From CAIMUM01 sp034429715 (GTDB taxonomy: Bacteria > Chloroflexota > Dehalococcoidia > GIF9 > UBA5629): DNA of 19,875 nt. The stretch is from positions 1-19,875 of the forward strand of contig DAOUFR010000067.1 of the NCBI GenBank assembly GCA_034429715.1. Reading direction: 5' to 3'. The notes beneath the pieces were generated by a model. It was not told where the DNA came from, searched no databases, and saw only the letters and a program-made list of their open reading frames with translations. Every line of letters begins with the position of its first letter. Positions within the stretch are counted from its first letter, which is position 1. Below, in pieces: positions 6,713 to 14,592 of the stretch. A program made the translations under genes and the position numbers.

Positions 6713-9700
6713 TCAGAGACCGATCTGTGCAGGGAGCTCATTTTGGAGCTCCTCGCAATAGTCGACCTTGACATCGGGCACTTGCAAACGCGTGATCTCG
6801 TCACCCCTGCGGATGGCCAGTTGCACGCTGTCGTTGCCGGGATACCTGCGCAGCACTCCCATCACCTTTTGCAGGTACTCCAGGTCTTTCTGAGAGTCGT
6901 CGCTCTGCCTGATGTTGATTATCAGGGTCCTGGGCTTTATGTGATTGTTTTTCCTGCCGTTGTCCGGTCTGGCAGGCGGCTCGGATTTGGGTGGTTCAGG
7001 CCTGGCCGCCTCCGGCTCGTAGCGGCTCACCTTGGTGCAGTTGATGTTGGCCCTGTCCTCCCTGACCTTGACATAGCCCTCCACCAGCAGGATGCTGCCG
7101 TCCACCCACAGGTCCTGCGTCTGTGAGTAAACGTCCGACCAGACGGTGACCTCGATGTTGCCGTTGAGGTCCTCAAAAGTGACTATGACGAAGAGCCTGT
7201 TGGTCCTGGTCGTCACATGTCTGACTGCGGTAACCATGCCTGCTACGATGACCTTCTCTCCGGCCATCTCGTTATTGATCTCGCCGCATAGAACCGTGGC
7301 GTGTTCGGCCAGACGGGATGCCATGGCGGTGAGCGGATGCTCGGAGAAATATAGCCCCATCAACTCCTTCTCCCAGGAGAGCTTCTCCTGCAGAGCCACA
7401 TCGAAGTCCTCCATGTCCAGGGCCGGTAGAGGAACGTCCACATTATTCCCGAAGAGGTCGAACATGCTGGATTGACCTGATAGCCGCTGTCGTTGCTCAC
7501 GCTGGGACAGCGACACGATGCGGTCGATGGCTGCCAGCAGTGAGCCCCGCTGGCCCAGACTATCCAATGCCCCTGCTTTGATCAGACTCTCGACGACCTT
7601 CTTGTTGACGCTGCGCAGGTCCACACGCCGGCAGAAATCCTCGATCGATTTAAATACGCCTCCGCTTTCGCGGGCCTCGACTATGGGCTGCACGGCGTTG
7701 GCGCCAACGTTCTTGACGGAGACCATGCCGAACCTGATGGCACGCCTGGCCCCTTCCGCTTCGATGGTGAAATGTGAATAGCTGTGGTTGACGTCCGGTT
7801 TGAGCACCTCAATGCCCATACGCCTGCATTCAGAGACGGCGGAAGCTATACGGTCCGCTTTATCGAAGTATGTGTTGAGGAAAGCAGCCATGTACTCTAT
7901 GGGGTAATTGGCCTTGAGGTATGCTGTCTCGTAAGCTATACGCGCATAGCTGACGCTGTGCGCCTTGTTGAAGGCATAACCGGCAAACGGCTCGATCAGG
8001 CTGAAGATGGCGGCGGCCTCATTCTCCGTGTAGCCCTTGGTACGGGCGCCGTCTATAAAATTCTGCCGCTCCTTCTTCATCACGGCGGCATCCTTCTTGC
8101 CCATGGCCTTACGGATGATATCGGCGCGGCCAAGGCTGTATCCGGCGAAACGCTGTACGATGAAGAGCACCTGGTCCTGATATACGATCACGCCGTAAGT
8201 ATCCTCGAGAATGGGCACCAGGTCCGGGTGAGGGTAGTGGACCGATTCCAGTCCGTGCTTGGCCTTAATAAATGTGGGTATGTGCTCCATGGGTCCGGGA
8301 CGGTAGAGCGCCACCATGGCCGCTATGTCGGTGAACTTGGTTGGACTGAGCTCCTTGATATAGCGCCGCATGCCCGGGCTTTCAAGCTGGAAGATCCCCA
8401 TGGTCTCGCCTGAAGAGAACAGCTCAAAAGTCCTGGGATCGTTGATCGGAATCTTGAGCAGGTCCAGTACGATGCCGTGCTGCTCTGCGATGACCTCCCG
8501 GGCCTTGGCCAGCAGAGTCAGGTTTGCCAGACCCAGAAAATCGAGCTTGAGCAGTCCGAGCCTGGCCACATTATCCATGGAAAACTGGGTAATGCCCGAG
8601 TGTTGTCCGGCATCGCGGCCGGCGCGTTGCATAGGCAGATAGCGGGTGAGCGGCTCACGCGATATCACCACGCCGGCGGCGTGCGTGCTGGAATGACGGG
8701 AAATACCCTCCAGCTTCTTGGCCGTGTCGATCAGCTTGCGCATCATCTCGTCGGCGTTATACATATCGGTCAGCTCTTTGACCTCCATCATGGCGTCATC
8801 CAGCCGGATGTTGGGCCTGGCCGGTATCAGACGGGCCACCTGGTCTACCGATCCGTAGTTCATACCCAGCGCCCGGCCTACGTCCCTGATGGCCGCCCTG
8901 GCGCCCAGCGTACCGAAGGTGATGATCTGCGCCACATGGTCCGTGCCGTATTTCTGGTTGACATAGGCGATCACCTCTTCCCGCCTGTCATCCTGGAAAT
9001 CGAGGTCGATATCGGGCATTTCGCGGCGCTCTATATTAAGAAACCGTTCGAAAACCAGGTTATAGGTAAGCGGATTGATATCGGTGATGCCCAGGCAGAA
9101 GAGGGCAAGGCTGGCTGCGGCGCTGCCGCGCACACCGAAAAAGATGTCGTTTTTCCTGACAAACGACACGAGGTCATGGACCACCAGAAAATAGTCGGCG
9201 AACTGCGTCTTCTCGATTACGTCGAGCTCATATTCGAGTCGTTTTTCGGTCGCCGCGTCGGCGTCGGGCAGCCTCTCCTTGAGACCCCGCCAGCACAGCA
9301 CCGACAGATACGCATGCGAGGTCTTTCCCTCCGGCAGGTCAACCTGCGGCAGGTGGGGCTTGCCGAACTCGATCTCAAGGTTGCACAGCGAATCGATAAC
9401 GCGCGTGTTTTCGAGGGCATCGGGAATATCGGCGTACTGCTCCTTCATTTCCTGCTGCGTTTTCAGGTAGAAATAGTCGCCGTCCATTTTGAGACGCCGC
9501 TCGTCATTGACCGTGGTGTTGGTCCCGATACACAGCAGGATATCGTGGATGTAGGCGTCTTCCTTATAAATATAATGGACATCATTGGTAGCCACGATGG
9601 GTATGTCGAGTTTTCGGGCCAGCTTGAGCAGGCCTTCGTTGATCTTTTCGATCTCCGCTATGGGATGCCGCTGAATCTCGATATAGTAATGCGGGAAATT

Positions 9701-10183
9701 GTTTTTGTACCAGGCCGCGGCCTCCTCTGCCTCGCTCAGACGGTTCTGCAGTGTCAGGCGTGCCAGTTCGCCCTGGGCGCAGCCTGAGAGTATTACCAGC
9801 CCCTCCCCGTATTTGAGCAGTAGATCTCTGTCGATGCGCGGTTTGTAATAGAATCCTTCGAGGTTGGCCAGCGTCACAAGTTGAATCAGGTTGTTGTACC
9901 CCGTATGATTCTGCGCCAGCAGGGTGGCATGGTAATTGGTCTTATCGGCCGCCTCCCGGCTGCGGTAATCGCCGGGAGAGATATAGACCTCGCAGCCGAC
10001 GATGGGCTTGATGCCGCACTCCCTGGCCGTCCTGTAGAAATCGATCACACCGTACATATTCCCGTGGTCGGTGATGGCCAGGCTGCGCATGCCAAGGTCT
10101 TTGGCCCTGTGTATAAGGGGTATAATACGGCAGCAACCGTCAAGCAAGCTGTACTCGGTATGAACGTGTAGGTGGGTAAACAT
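6713..10183 (-). CDS. dnaE: DNA polymerase III subunit alpha (replicative DNA polymerase, DnaE)
   Basis: A complete 1156-residue replicative polymerase. The N-terminal PHP domain (about 1-210) keeps nine potential metal ligands: His6, His8, Asp15, His40, Glu65, His85, Cys135, Asp201, His203. The polymerase core carries PDIDLDF (390-396) with the catalytic aspartates and KLDFLGL (third, Asp548). QSSMFDLF at 904-911 resembles the internal beta-clamp-binding motif. An OB-fold follows (from about 950; KVIVAGMVTAVRH), then a Pro/Glu-rich linker and a C-terminal domain of the clamp-loader-binding kind. The ATG at 10183 (MFTHLHVHTEYSLLDG) is chosen over a TTG 39 bp upstream, which lies at the predicted promoter. 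It is 76 bp from the divergent DUF1461 gene. No intein or truncation is seen. Confidence 0.97.
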   Translation of the reverse strand: MFTHLHVHTEYSLLDGCCRIIPLIHRAKDLGMRSLAITDHGNMYGVIDFYRTARECGIKPIVGCEVYISPGDYRSREAADKTNYHATLLAQNHTGYNNLIQLVTLANLEGFYYKPRIDRDLLLKYGEGLVILSGCAQGELARLTLQNRLSEAEEAAAWYKNNFPHYYIEIQRHPIAEIEKINEGLLKLARKLDIPIVATNDVHYIYKEDAYIHDILLCIGTNTTVNDERRLKMDGDYFYLKTQQEMKEQYADIPDALENTRVIDSLCNLEIEFGKPHLPQVDLPEGKTSHAYLSVLCWRGLKERLPDADAATEKRLEYELDVIEKTQFADYFLVVHDLVSFVRKNDIFFGVRGSAAASLALFCLGITDINPLTYNLVFERFLNIERREMPDIDLDFQDDRREEVIAYVNQKYGTDHVAQIITFGTLGARAAIRDVGRALGMNYGSVDQVARLIPARPNIRLDDAMMEVKELTDMYNADEMMRKLIDTAKKLEGISRHSSTHAAGVVISREPLTRYLPMQRAGRDAGQHSGITQFSMDNVARLGLLKLDFLGLANLTLLAKAREVIAEQHGIVLDLLKIPINDPRTFELFSSGETMGIFQLESPGMRRYIKELSPTKFTDIAAMVALYRPGPMEHIPTFIKAKHGLESVHYPHPDLVPILEDTYGVIVYQDQVLFIVQRFAGYSLGRADIIRKAMGKKDAAVMKKERQNFIDGARTKGYTENEAAAIFSLIEPFAGYAFNKAHSVSYARIAYETAYLKANYPIEYMAAFLNTYFDKADRIASAVSECRRMGIEVLKPDVNHSYSHFTIEAEGARRAIRFGMVSVKNVGANAVQPIVEARESGGVFKSIEDFCRRVDLRSVNKKVVESLIKAGALDSLGQRGSLLAAIDRIVSLSQREQRQRLSGQSSMFDLFGNNVDVPLPALDMEDFDVALQEKLSWEKELMGLYFSEHPLTAMASRLAEHATVLCGEINNEMAGEKVIVAGMVTAVRHVTTRTNRLFVIVTFEDLNGNIEVTVWSDVYSQTQDLWVDGSILLVEGYVKVREDRANINCTKVSRYEPEAARPEPPKSEPPARPDNGRKNNHIKPRTLIINIRQSDDSQKDLEYLQKVMGVLRRYPGNDSVQLAIRRGDEITRLQVPDVKVDYCEELQNELPAQIGL

Positions 10184-10210
10184 ACGGCACACCCGGAAAT
10201 TTGGTATAAA

Positions 10211-10219
10211 ATTATAACA
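10211..10219 (-). promoter_or_regulatory. Extended -10 promoter of dnaE
   Basis: On the minus strand the sequence TGTTATAAT is a full extended -10 element (TG, one base, TATAAT). No good -35 hexamer is visible at the right distance. Transcription would start near 10204, about 20 bases before the ATG at 10183, with little room for a ribosome site; CCGGGTG is the only purine-rich stretch there. Extended -10 promoters can work without a -35 box. Confidence 0.55.
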
Positions 10220-10259
10220 CAAGTTTTCGGCGCAGAACGCGGTTCGGCAGGGAGGAGAT

Positions 10260-10976
10260 TTGAATCAAACAGTGGCGATTAAAGCGAAGGCGATAAACCC
10301 GGCCGGATGGCTGGTTTTAGCCGTGCTGTTTATCTCGATACTGGTCCTCATTATATCGGGCACGGTCAATATCTATGCCCATTGTCCGGGCCTCTACAGA
10401 TACGGCTTCAACAAATACGAGATAAGCGCGGCCACTGGCATCAGCGACCTGCAGTTGGAGGGTGTGGCTCAAAACATGGTGGACTATTTCAGCGGAAAGC
10501 TGGCGTCGCCCCAGATGGCCGTAGAGGCGTGGGGGCAGCTAAGGCTGCTCTACAATCAAAAGGAGCTGACCCACCTGGAAGACGTACGTTATATAATCTC
10601 GGTCTTCAAGATACTGCAGACCGCGGCCATACTGGCCTTCCTGGCATCCGGCGCCGCGGTCTTCGCCATGCTGGGGATACGCCGGCTACTGCGCGGAATA
10701 CTGGCGGGAGCGGTTGCGGCGGTGGCATTAATGGCGTTGCTGGTGGTCTGGTCGCTGATTGATTTCAACAGCCTTTTCTACCTGTTTCATTTAGTGAGCT
10801 TCTCTAACGAACTGTGGCTGCTGGACCCCTCAAAAGATTATTTGATCAGGATGTTCACGGAGGGCTTTTTCTACGATGCAGCCATCATGGTCACTGCCAC
10901 AATCATGGTCGAGGCCATGATACTGGGTATGGCTGTGCTGGTGATAGAGAAGACGATGCTTAACAGGCGGCGCTGA
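10260..10976 (+). CDS. DUF1461/TIGR01906 integral membrane protein, Lit-like (lipoprotein intramolecular transacylase candidate)
   Basis: A 238-residue membrane protein with hydrophobic helices at about 17-40, 118-142, 147-168 and 205-230. It carries the TIGR01906/DUF1461 family patterns: ELTHLEDVR (102-110, His105 and Asp108) in the extracytoplasmic loop and FHLVSFSNELWLLDPSKDYLI (176-196, with His177), followed by EGFFYD. Lit enzymes of Firmicutes, which move an acyl chain within a lipoprotein to make the lyso form, belong to this family; the two histidines are likely catalytic there. Whether this copy has that activity is inference. The start is a TTG at 10260 with GGAGG four bases upstream; the GTG at 10272 is a less likely alternative. 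It faces away from dnaE and converges on the FmdB-like gene. Confidence 0.8.
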   Translation: MNQTVAIKAKAINPAGWLVLAVLFISILVLIISGTVNIYAHCPGLYRYGFNKYEISAATGISDLQLEGVAQNMVDYFSGKLASPQMAVEAWGQLRLLYNQKELTHLEDVRYIISVFKILQTAAILAFLASGAAVFAMLGIRRLLRGILAGAVAAVALMALLVVWSLIDFNSLFYLFHLVSFSNELWLLDPSKDYLIRMFTEGFFYDAAIMVTATIMVEAMILGMAVLVIEKTMLNRRR

Positions 10977-11006
10977 GCTAATTAAGTATCGACCGCGGAA
11001 AAGCGC

Positions 11007-11246
11007 TCAGCCGCATGTCGAGCAGTTGGTGGACGAGCATCCGCTGCAGGATTTTCCGCCACCGCTGGAAGGCATATGGTCGAGCATGCCGAAGTCGGAC
11101 TTGGAGCGCGAAACGAATTTGGATATGGCGCGGCCGGAGGGCGCCTTGCACTTCGGACACTCAGCGTCCTTTTCACAGCAGGACAGAGAGCGCAGCTGCT
11201 CGAACCTTATGTGGCATTTGGGGCAGATATATTCGTAGATGGGCAT
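11007..11246 (-). CDS. FmdB-family putative regulatory zinc-ribbon protein
   Basis: A 79-residue protein beginning MPIYEYICPKCHIRFEQL, the exact opening pattern of the FmdB/CxxC zinc-ribbon family. Ribbon cysteines are Cys8/Cys11 and Cys30/Cys33, with an extra Cys23-Cys24 pair. The C-terminal tail is cysteine-rich (Cys67, 70, 75, 78), as often seen in this family. FmdB was first reported as a regulator of formamidase genes, but most members have no proven function. The ATG at 11246 has GGAG eight bases upstream; the longer in-frame start at 11285 is not supported because the sequence before MPIYEY does not fit the family. It is divergent from recA over a 138 bp gap and converges on the DUF1461 gene. 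Confidence 0.9.
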   Translation of the reverse strand: MPIYEYICPKCHIRFEQLRSLSCCEKDAECPKCKAPSGRAISKFVSRSKSDFGMLDHMPSSGGGKSCSGCSSTNCSTCG

Positions 11247-11273
11247 ATCAAGTACTCCGTAAAATTTTGCGAA

Positions 11274-11294
11274 ATTTGACCGCAATAGTCAAAT
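11274..11294. promoter_or_regulatory. Inverted repeat (possible operator) between fmdB-like gene and recA
   Basis: ATTTGAC (11274-11280) and GTCAAAT (11288-11294) form a perfect 7+7 bp dyad around a 7-base centre (CGCAATA). It lies one base upstream of the proposed recA -35 box (11296) and overlaps a TTGACT that could serve the divergent gene. It has the geometry of a dimer-binding operator. It does not match the Gram-positive LexA box (CGAAC-N4-GTTCG) or the E. coli box, so any SOS role is inference. Confidence 0.5.
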
Positions 11295-11295
11295 G

Positions 11296-11324
11296 TTGCA
11301 TTATATTTTTATAAGTAGTACAAT
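11296..11324 (+). promoter_or_regulatory. recA: Promoter of recA
   Basis: TTGCAT (11296-11301) and TACAAT (11319-11324) are 17 bp apart, each differing from consensus by one or two bases. Transcription would start near 11331, leaving a leader of about 54 nt with AGGAGG at 11375-11380, four bases before the ATG. A TTGACC at 11276 with a weak -10 is a less likely alternative. Confidence 0.6.
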
Positions 11325-11384
11325 TGTTTTAATTAAAGGTAAAACAGGTGTGGTTGGGGGTAAAATAATATCGCAGGAGGAGAA

Positions 11385-12428
11385 ATGGAATTGGATAAAG
11401 AAAGGGTGGAAAAAGGCAAGGCTCTGGACCTGGCCATAAGCCAGATCGAAAAGCAGTACGGCGCGGGATCCATAATGTCGCTGGGTGAACGTCAGGCCAG
11501 GGTTAAGGTAGATGTCATTCCAACAGGATCACTAAGCCTGGACCTGGCTCTGGGTGTGGGTGGGATACCGCGGGGTCGTATAACTGAGATATACGGCGCG
11601 GAGGCTTCCGGCAAGACAACACTGGCGCTTAATATCATTGCCCAGGCGCAGAAAACGGGCGGGCTGGTGTTGTATATCGACGCCGAGCATGCGCTCGACA
11701 CCAATTACGCGTCGGTCTGCGGCGTAAACGTGGACGCATTGAAGGGCGCACAGCCGGGGACGGGCGAGGAGGCGCTGGATATCACAGAGAGGATGGTGAG
11801 GACGCATGCCCTGGACGTGGTGGTCATCGACAGCGTGGCAGCGCTGGTTCCGAGGGCGGAGATAGAGGGCGAGATGGGGGATTCTCATGTCGGCCTTCAG
11901 GCCAGGCTGATGTCGCAGGCGCTGCGCAAACTTACGCACGAGATCAGCAAATCCAATACCGCTGTTATTTTTATCAACCAGCTCAGGGAGAAGGTCGGCG
12001 TAATCTTCGGCAATCCGGAGGTGACGCCGGGAGGACGGGCGCTGAAATTCTATAGCTCTATCAGGATCGACCTGCGCAAGTCCGAGGCCATTAAAAACGG
12101 CAGCGAGATCATCGGGAACCGCGTGCGCGCCAAGGTCGTCAAGAACAAGGTGGCATCGCCCTACCGTGTGGCTGAATTTGACATAATGTTCAACAGCGGT
12201 ATCAGCAAAGAGGGCGATATAATCGACCTTGGTGTCAGTACGGGCATCATCAAGAAATCAGGGGCCTTTTTCGATTTCGCCGGCGCCAAGCTGGGGCAGG
12301 GCAGGGAGAAGGCGCGCGAATATCTGGTGCAGCATCCTGAAACGGCGGCTGAGATTGAGAAGCAGATCAGGCAGATCGCCCTGTCGGGGCAGGCAGGAGG
12401 CGCCTCCGGAAAGGAAGCGGTTGAGTAA
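11385..12428 (+). CDS. recA: Recombinase RecA
   Basis: A 347-residue RecA, full length. The Walker A loop is GAEASGKTT (71-79), a slight change from the common GPESSGKT. Walker B is VVVIDSVAAL, and the DNA-binding loop region is intact in GNPEVTPGGRALKFYSS. LYIDAEHALD and FINQLREKVGV are further hallmarks. RecA forms filaments on single-stranded DNA, drives strand exchange, and triggers LexA-type self-cleavage. The C-terminus is moderately charged and lacks the strongly acidic tail of E. coli RecA. The ATG is behind a strong AGGAGG. recX overlaps its end by 8 bp, so the two are coupled. The upstream region has a promoter and a dyad; no recognisable SOS box of the best-known types is present. 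Confidence 0.98.
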   Translation: MELDKERVEKGKALDLAISQIEKQYGAGSIMSLGERQARVKVDVIPTGSLSLDLALGVGGIPRGRITEIYGAEASGKTTLALNIIAQAQKTGGLVLYIDAEHALDTNYASVCGVNVDALKGAQPGTGEEALDITERMVRTHALDVVVIDSVAALVPRAEIEGEMGDSHVGLQARLMSQALRKLTHEISKSNTAVIFINQLREKVGVIFGNPEVTPGGRALKFYSSIRIDLRKSEAIKNGSEIIGNRVRAKVVKNKVASPYRVAEFDIMFNSGISKEGDIIDLGVSTGIIKKSGAFFDFAGAKLGQGREKAREYLVQHPETAAEIEKQIRQIALSGQAGGASGKEAVE

Positions 12429-12933
12429 GGGCGAAATCTCCCCGGATAAGCCGGGGGACGAATATCCGCAATGCTATGAGGCCGCGCTGCATTACATTGA
12501 GTACAGGCCGCGTAGCGAGGCCGAGGTGCGCCGCCATCTCATGTTCAAACGCAGGTTCACCGAGGGGTCCGTGAGCCGTGCCGTCGCCAAACTGAAGAAG
12601 CTGAAGCTGATAGATGATTCTTCTTTTTCAGAGATGTGGGCCAGGGAACGTGTGTCGCACAGGCATAAAAGCAGCCTGATGATAAAGCGCGAGTTGATGC
12701 AGAAAGGTGTGGATGGCGCGATCATCGAACGTGTAACCGGTAAGATCGATGACGAGGCCAACGCGTTGCGGGCGGGCATGTGCAAGGCCAGGTATCTGAA
12801 GGAACTGGATTACCCTGAGTTCTACAAGCGCCTTGCTGCGTATCTGGGCAGGAAAGGCTACGGTTCCGAACTGGTACGGGGAGTTGTTGTGCGTCTATGG
12901 GAGAGCAGGAAGTACGACGCGACTGCAAAATAG
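12421..12933 (+). CDS. recX: Regulatory protein RecX
   Basis: A 170-residue RecX made of tandem three-helix repeats. Recognisable segments are ALHYIEYRPRSEAEVRRHL (repeat 1), SRAVAKLKKLKLIDDSSF with FSEMWARERVSHRHKSSLMIKREL (repeat 2), and a final repeat with YPEFYKRLAAYLGRKGYG. RecX binds RecA filaments and limits filament growth. The start is a TTG at 12421 inside the end of recA, with AAGGA at 12411-12415 five bases before it; the coupled position is typical of recA-recX pairs. The frame stays open upstream to 12229 in recA, but that part is a shadow of recA. The next gene, rny, has its own promoter-like sequences, 114 bp downstream. Confidence 0.92.
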   Translation: MSKGEISPDKPGDEYPQCYEAALHYIEYRPRSEAEVRRHLMFKRRFTEGSVSRAVAKLKKLKLIDDSSFSEMWARERVSHRHKSSLMIKRELMQKGVDGAIIERVTGKIDDEANALRAGMCKARYLKELDYPEFYKRLAAYLGRKGYGSELVRGVVVRLWESRKYDATAK

Positions 12934-12940
12934 TCGGTTT

Positions 12941-12981
12941 TTGACATAAACTGGCTACGAACTATTAAATAAGGGTATAAT
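12941..12981 (+). promoter_or_regulatory. Promoter-like elements upstream of rny
   Basis: A perfect TTGACA (12941-12946) and a perfect TATAAT (12976-12981) are present, but 29 bp apart, too far for one standard promoter. TTGACA could work with TTAAAT at 12965-12970 (18 bp), and the TATAAT could use a weak or no -35. This points to one or two starts for rny, with a leader of roughly 60-70 nt. Confidence 0.4.
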
Positions 12982-13047
12982 AATTATCGAGGTTCAACAA
13001 AATGTATAACCCGAAAAGGTTTATTTATAAAGAGAGGCTACTGAATT

Positions 13048-14574
13048 ATGGACTGGATATACTACGTGATAATCGGCCTTGTGGCCGTGTTGTTTCTATT
13101 GGTTGGATACTTTGCCCGGCAATTACTGGCAAATCAACAGATACGTAACGCGCAAAACGAAGCAAAGAAGCTACTTGAGAGCGCACAAGTAAAATACGAA
13201 CAGTTAATCCTGGACGCCAAGGAAGAGGCGGTAAAGGTCAGGGCGGCGGCCGAGGCGGACAGCAGGGAACGAAGGTACGAGCTGCAACGGCTCGAAAGGC
13301 GATCAAGCCAGCGCGAAGAACGCCTGGAGCGCAAGCTCGAAGCCCTTGAACGAAGGGAGCGCAGCCTGATCGGAAGGGAAAAGGAGATCGACACAGTCAG
13401 GGAACAGGTGGAGGAGGTTAAGACACGTCAGCTGCAGCGCCTTGAAGCGATCTCGGGGATGTCCAGTGACGAAGCCAAACAACAGCTTCTGAACGCAGTT
13501 GAAAGCGAGATCAAGGAAGATGCATCCCGCCGGGTGCGCGAATGGGAAACCCGCATCAAGGACGATATCGATAATATAGCCAGGGACATACTGGCAACCA
13601 CCATACAGAGATGCGCCACCGACGTGGTATCCGAGACCACCGTCTCCAACGTGCCCCTCCCCAGCGATGACATGAAAGGGAGACTGATCGGCCGTGAAGG
13701 ACGCAACATCCGCGCCCTCGAGCAGGCCACCGGTGTCGACCTTATCATCGACGATACTCCTGAATCAGTCACTATCTCCAGCTTCGATCCCATCCGCAGG
13801 GAGGTGGCAAGGGTTGCACTCACCAACCTTATACTGGACGGGCGCATACATCCGGCCAGGATCGAGGAAGTGGTGGACAAGGCTAAAACCGAGGTTGAGT
13901 CTACTATAAAACTGGAGGGAGAACAGGCTTCCCGCAAGGCCGGAGTGCAAGGCCTTCACCCGGAGCTGGTCAAGCTGCTGGGGCGGCTAAAGTTCAGGAC
14001 CAGCTATGGCCAGAATGTGCTCACACACAGCCTGGAGGTAGCGCATATCGCCGGCATGCTGGCCGCAGAGATCGGGGCAAACGTAACGCTGGCCAAGCGG
14101 GCCGCCCTGCTGCACGATATCGGCAAGGCTGTGGACCATGAGGTGGAAGGCCCCCACGCGCTGATCGGTGCCAACCTGGTCAAGCAGTGGGACAAGTCGG
14201 TGGAAGTGTCGCAGGCCATATCCGAGCACCATGGCGAGGCCACCACGACCAGCTCGCTGGGATTCATACTGGCTACCGCCGACCAGATCAGCGGCTCCAG
14301 GCTGGGGGCCAGGCGCGAGTCGCTCGACCAGTATATCAAGCGTATTGAGGCTCTGGAGAACGTCGCCAGCAGCTTCCCCGGCGTAGAAAAAGCTTTCGCT
14401 ATCCAGGCCGGACGTGAGGTGCGCATCATAGTTAAGCCGGAGCAGGTGGACGACCTGGCGGCCATGCGGCTGGCGCGAGATATCGTTAAGAAGATCGAGG
14501 ACAGCCTCGAATATCCCGGACAGATAAAGGTTACGGTTATGCGAGAGGTGAGGGCGGTAGATTACGCTAAATGA
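13048..14574 (+). CDS. rny: Ribonuclease Y
   Basis: A 508-residue membrane-anchored endoribonuclease that starts mRNA decay. Order of parts: an N-terminal membrane helix (about 3-25, IYYVIIGLVAVLFLLVGYF), a long coiled coil (about 28-190, rich in Glu, Arg and Lys), a KH domain with the GREG loop at 215-218 (LIGREGRNIRALE), and an HD domain with His327, His333 and the His356-Asp357 pair (LLHDIGKAVDHE). All catalytic and RNA-binding features are intact and the length is normal (B. subtilis: 520). The ATG at 13048 has a modest GAGAGG ten bases upstream. ymdB follows 18 bp later, a gene order conserved in Firmicutes and related phyla, and a PHP-domain phosphoesterase is third in the run. Confidence 0.97.
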   Translation: MDWIYYVIIGLVAVLFLLVGYFARQLLANQQIRNAQNEAKKLLESAQVKYEQLILDAKEEAVKVRAAAEADSRERRYELQRLERRSSQREERLERKLEALERRERSLIGREKEIDTVREQVEEVKTRQLQRLEAISGMSSDEAKQQLLNAVESEIKEDASRRVREWETRIKDDIDNIARDILATTIQRCATDVVSETTVSNVPLPSDDMKGRLIGREGRNIRALEQATGVDLIIDDTPESVTISSFDPIRREVARVALTNLILDGRIHPARIEEVVDKAKTEVESTIKLEGEQASRKAGVQGLHPELVKLLGRLKFRTSYGQNVLTHSLEVAHIAGMLAAEIGANVTLAKRAALLHDIGKAVDHEVEGPHALIGANLVKQWDKSVEVSQAISEHHGEATTTSSLGFILATADQISGSRLGARRESLDQYIKRIEALENVASSFPGVEKAFAIQAGREVRIIVKPEQVDDLAAMRLARDIVKKIEDSLEYPGQIKVTVMREVRAVDYAK

Positions 14575-14592
14575 TCGGCATGAGGTAGATAT

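Noticed and set aside
8477..9787. A 436-codon open frame on the plus strand.
   Set aside because: It lies wholly antisense to dnaE, whose protein is intact and full of family motifs. The antisense product has no recognisable domain and no ribosome site, so it is a codon-bias shadow.
10184..10222. Longer dnaE start (TTG at 10222).
   Set aside because: It overlaps the extended -10 element and adds 13 residues before the conserved MFTHLHVHTEYSL start.
12229..12420. Upstream extension of recX into recA.
   Set aside because: RecX homology begins after the TTG at 12421, which has its own ribosome site; the extension is an out-of-frame reading of recA.
12984..13032. AT-rich stretch with partial inverted repeats before rny, considered as a riboswitch or RNA element.
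   Set aside because: Only an imperfect AACC/GGTT hairpin can be drawn; no known riboswitch core is visible.
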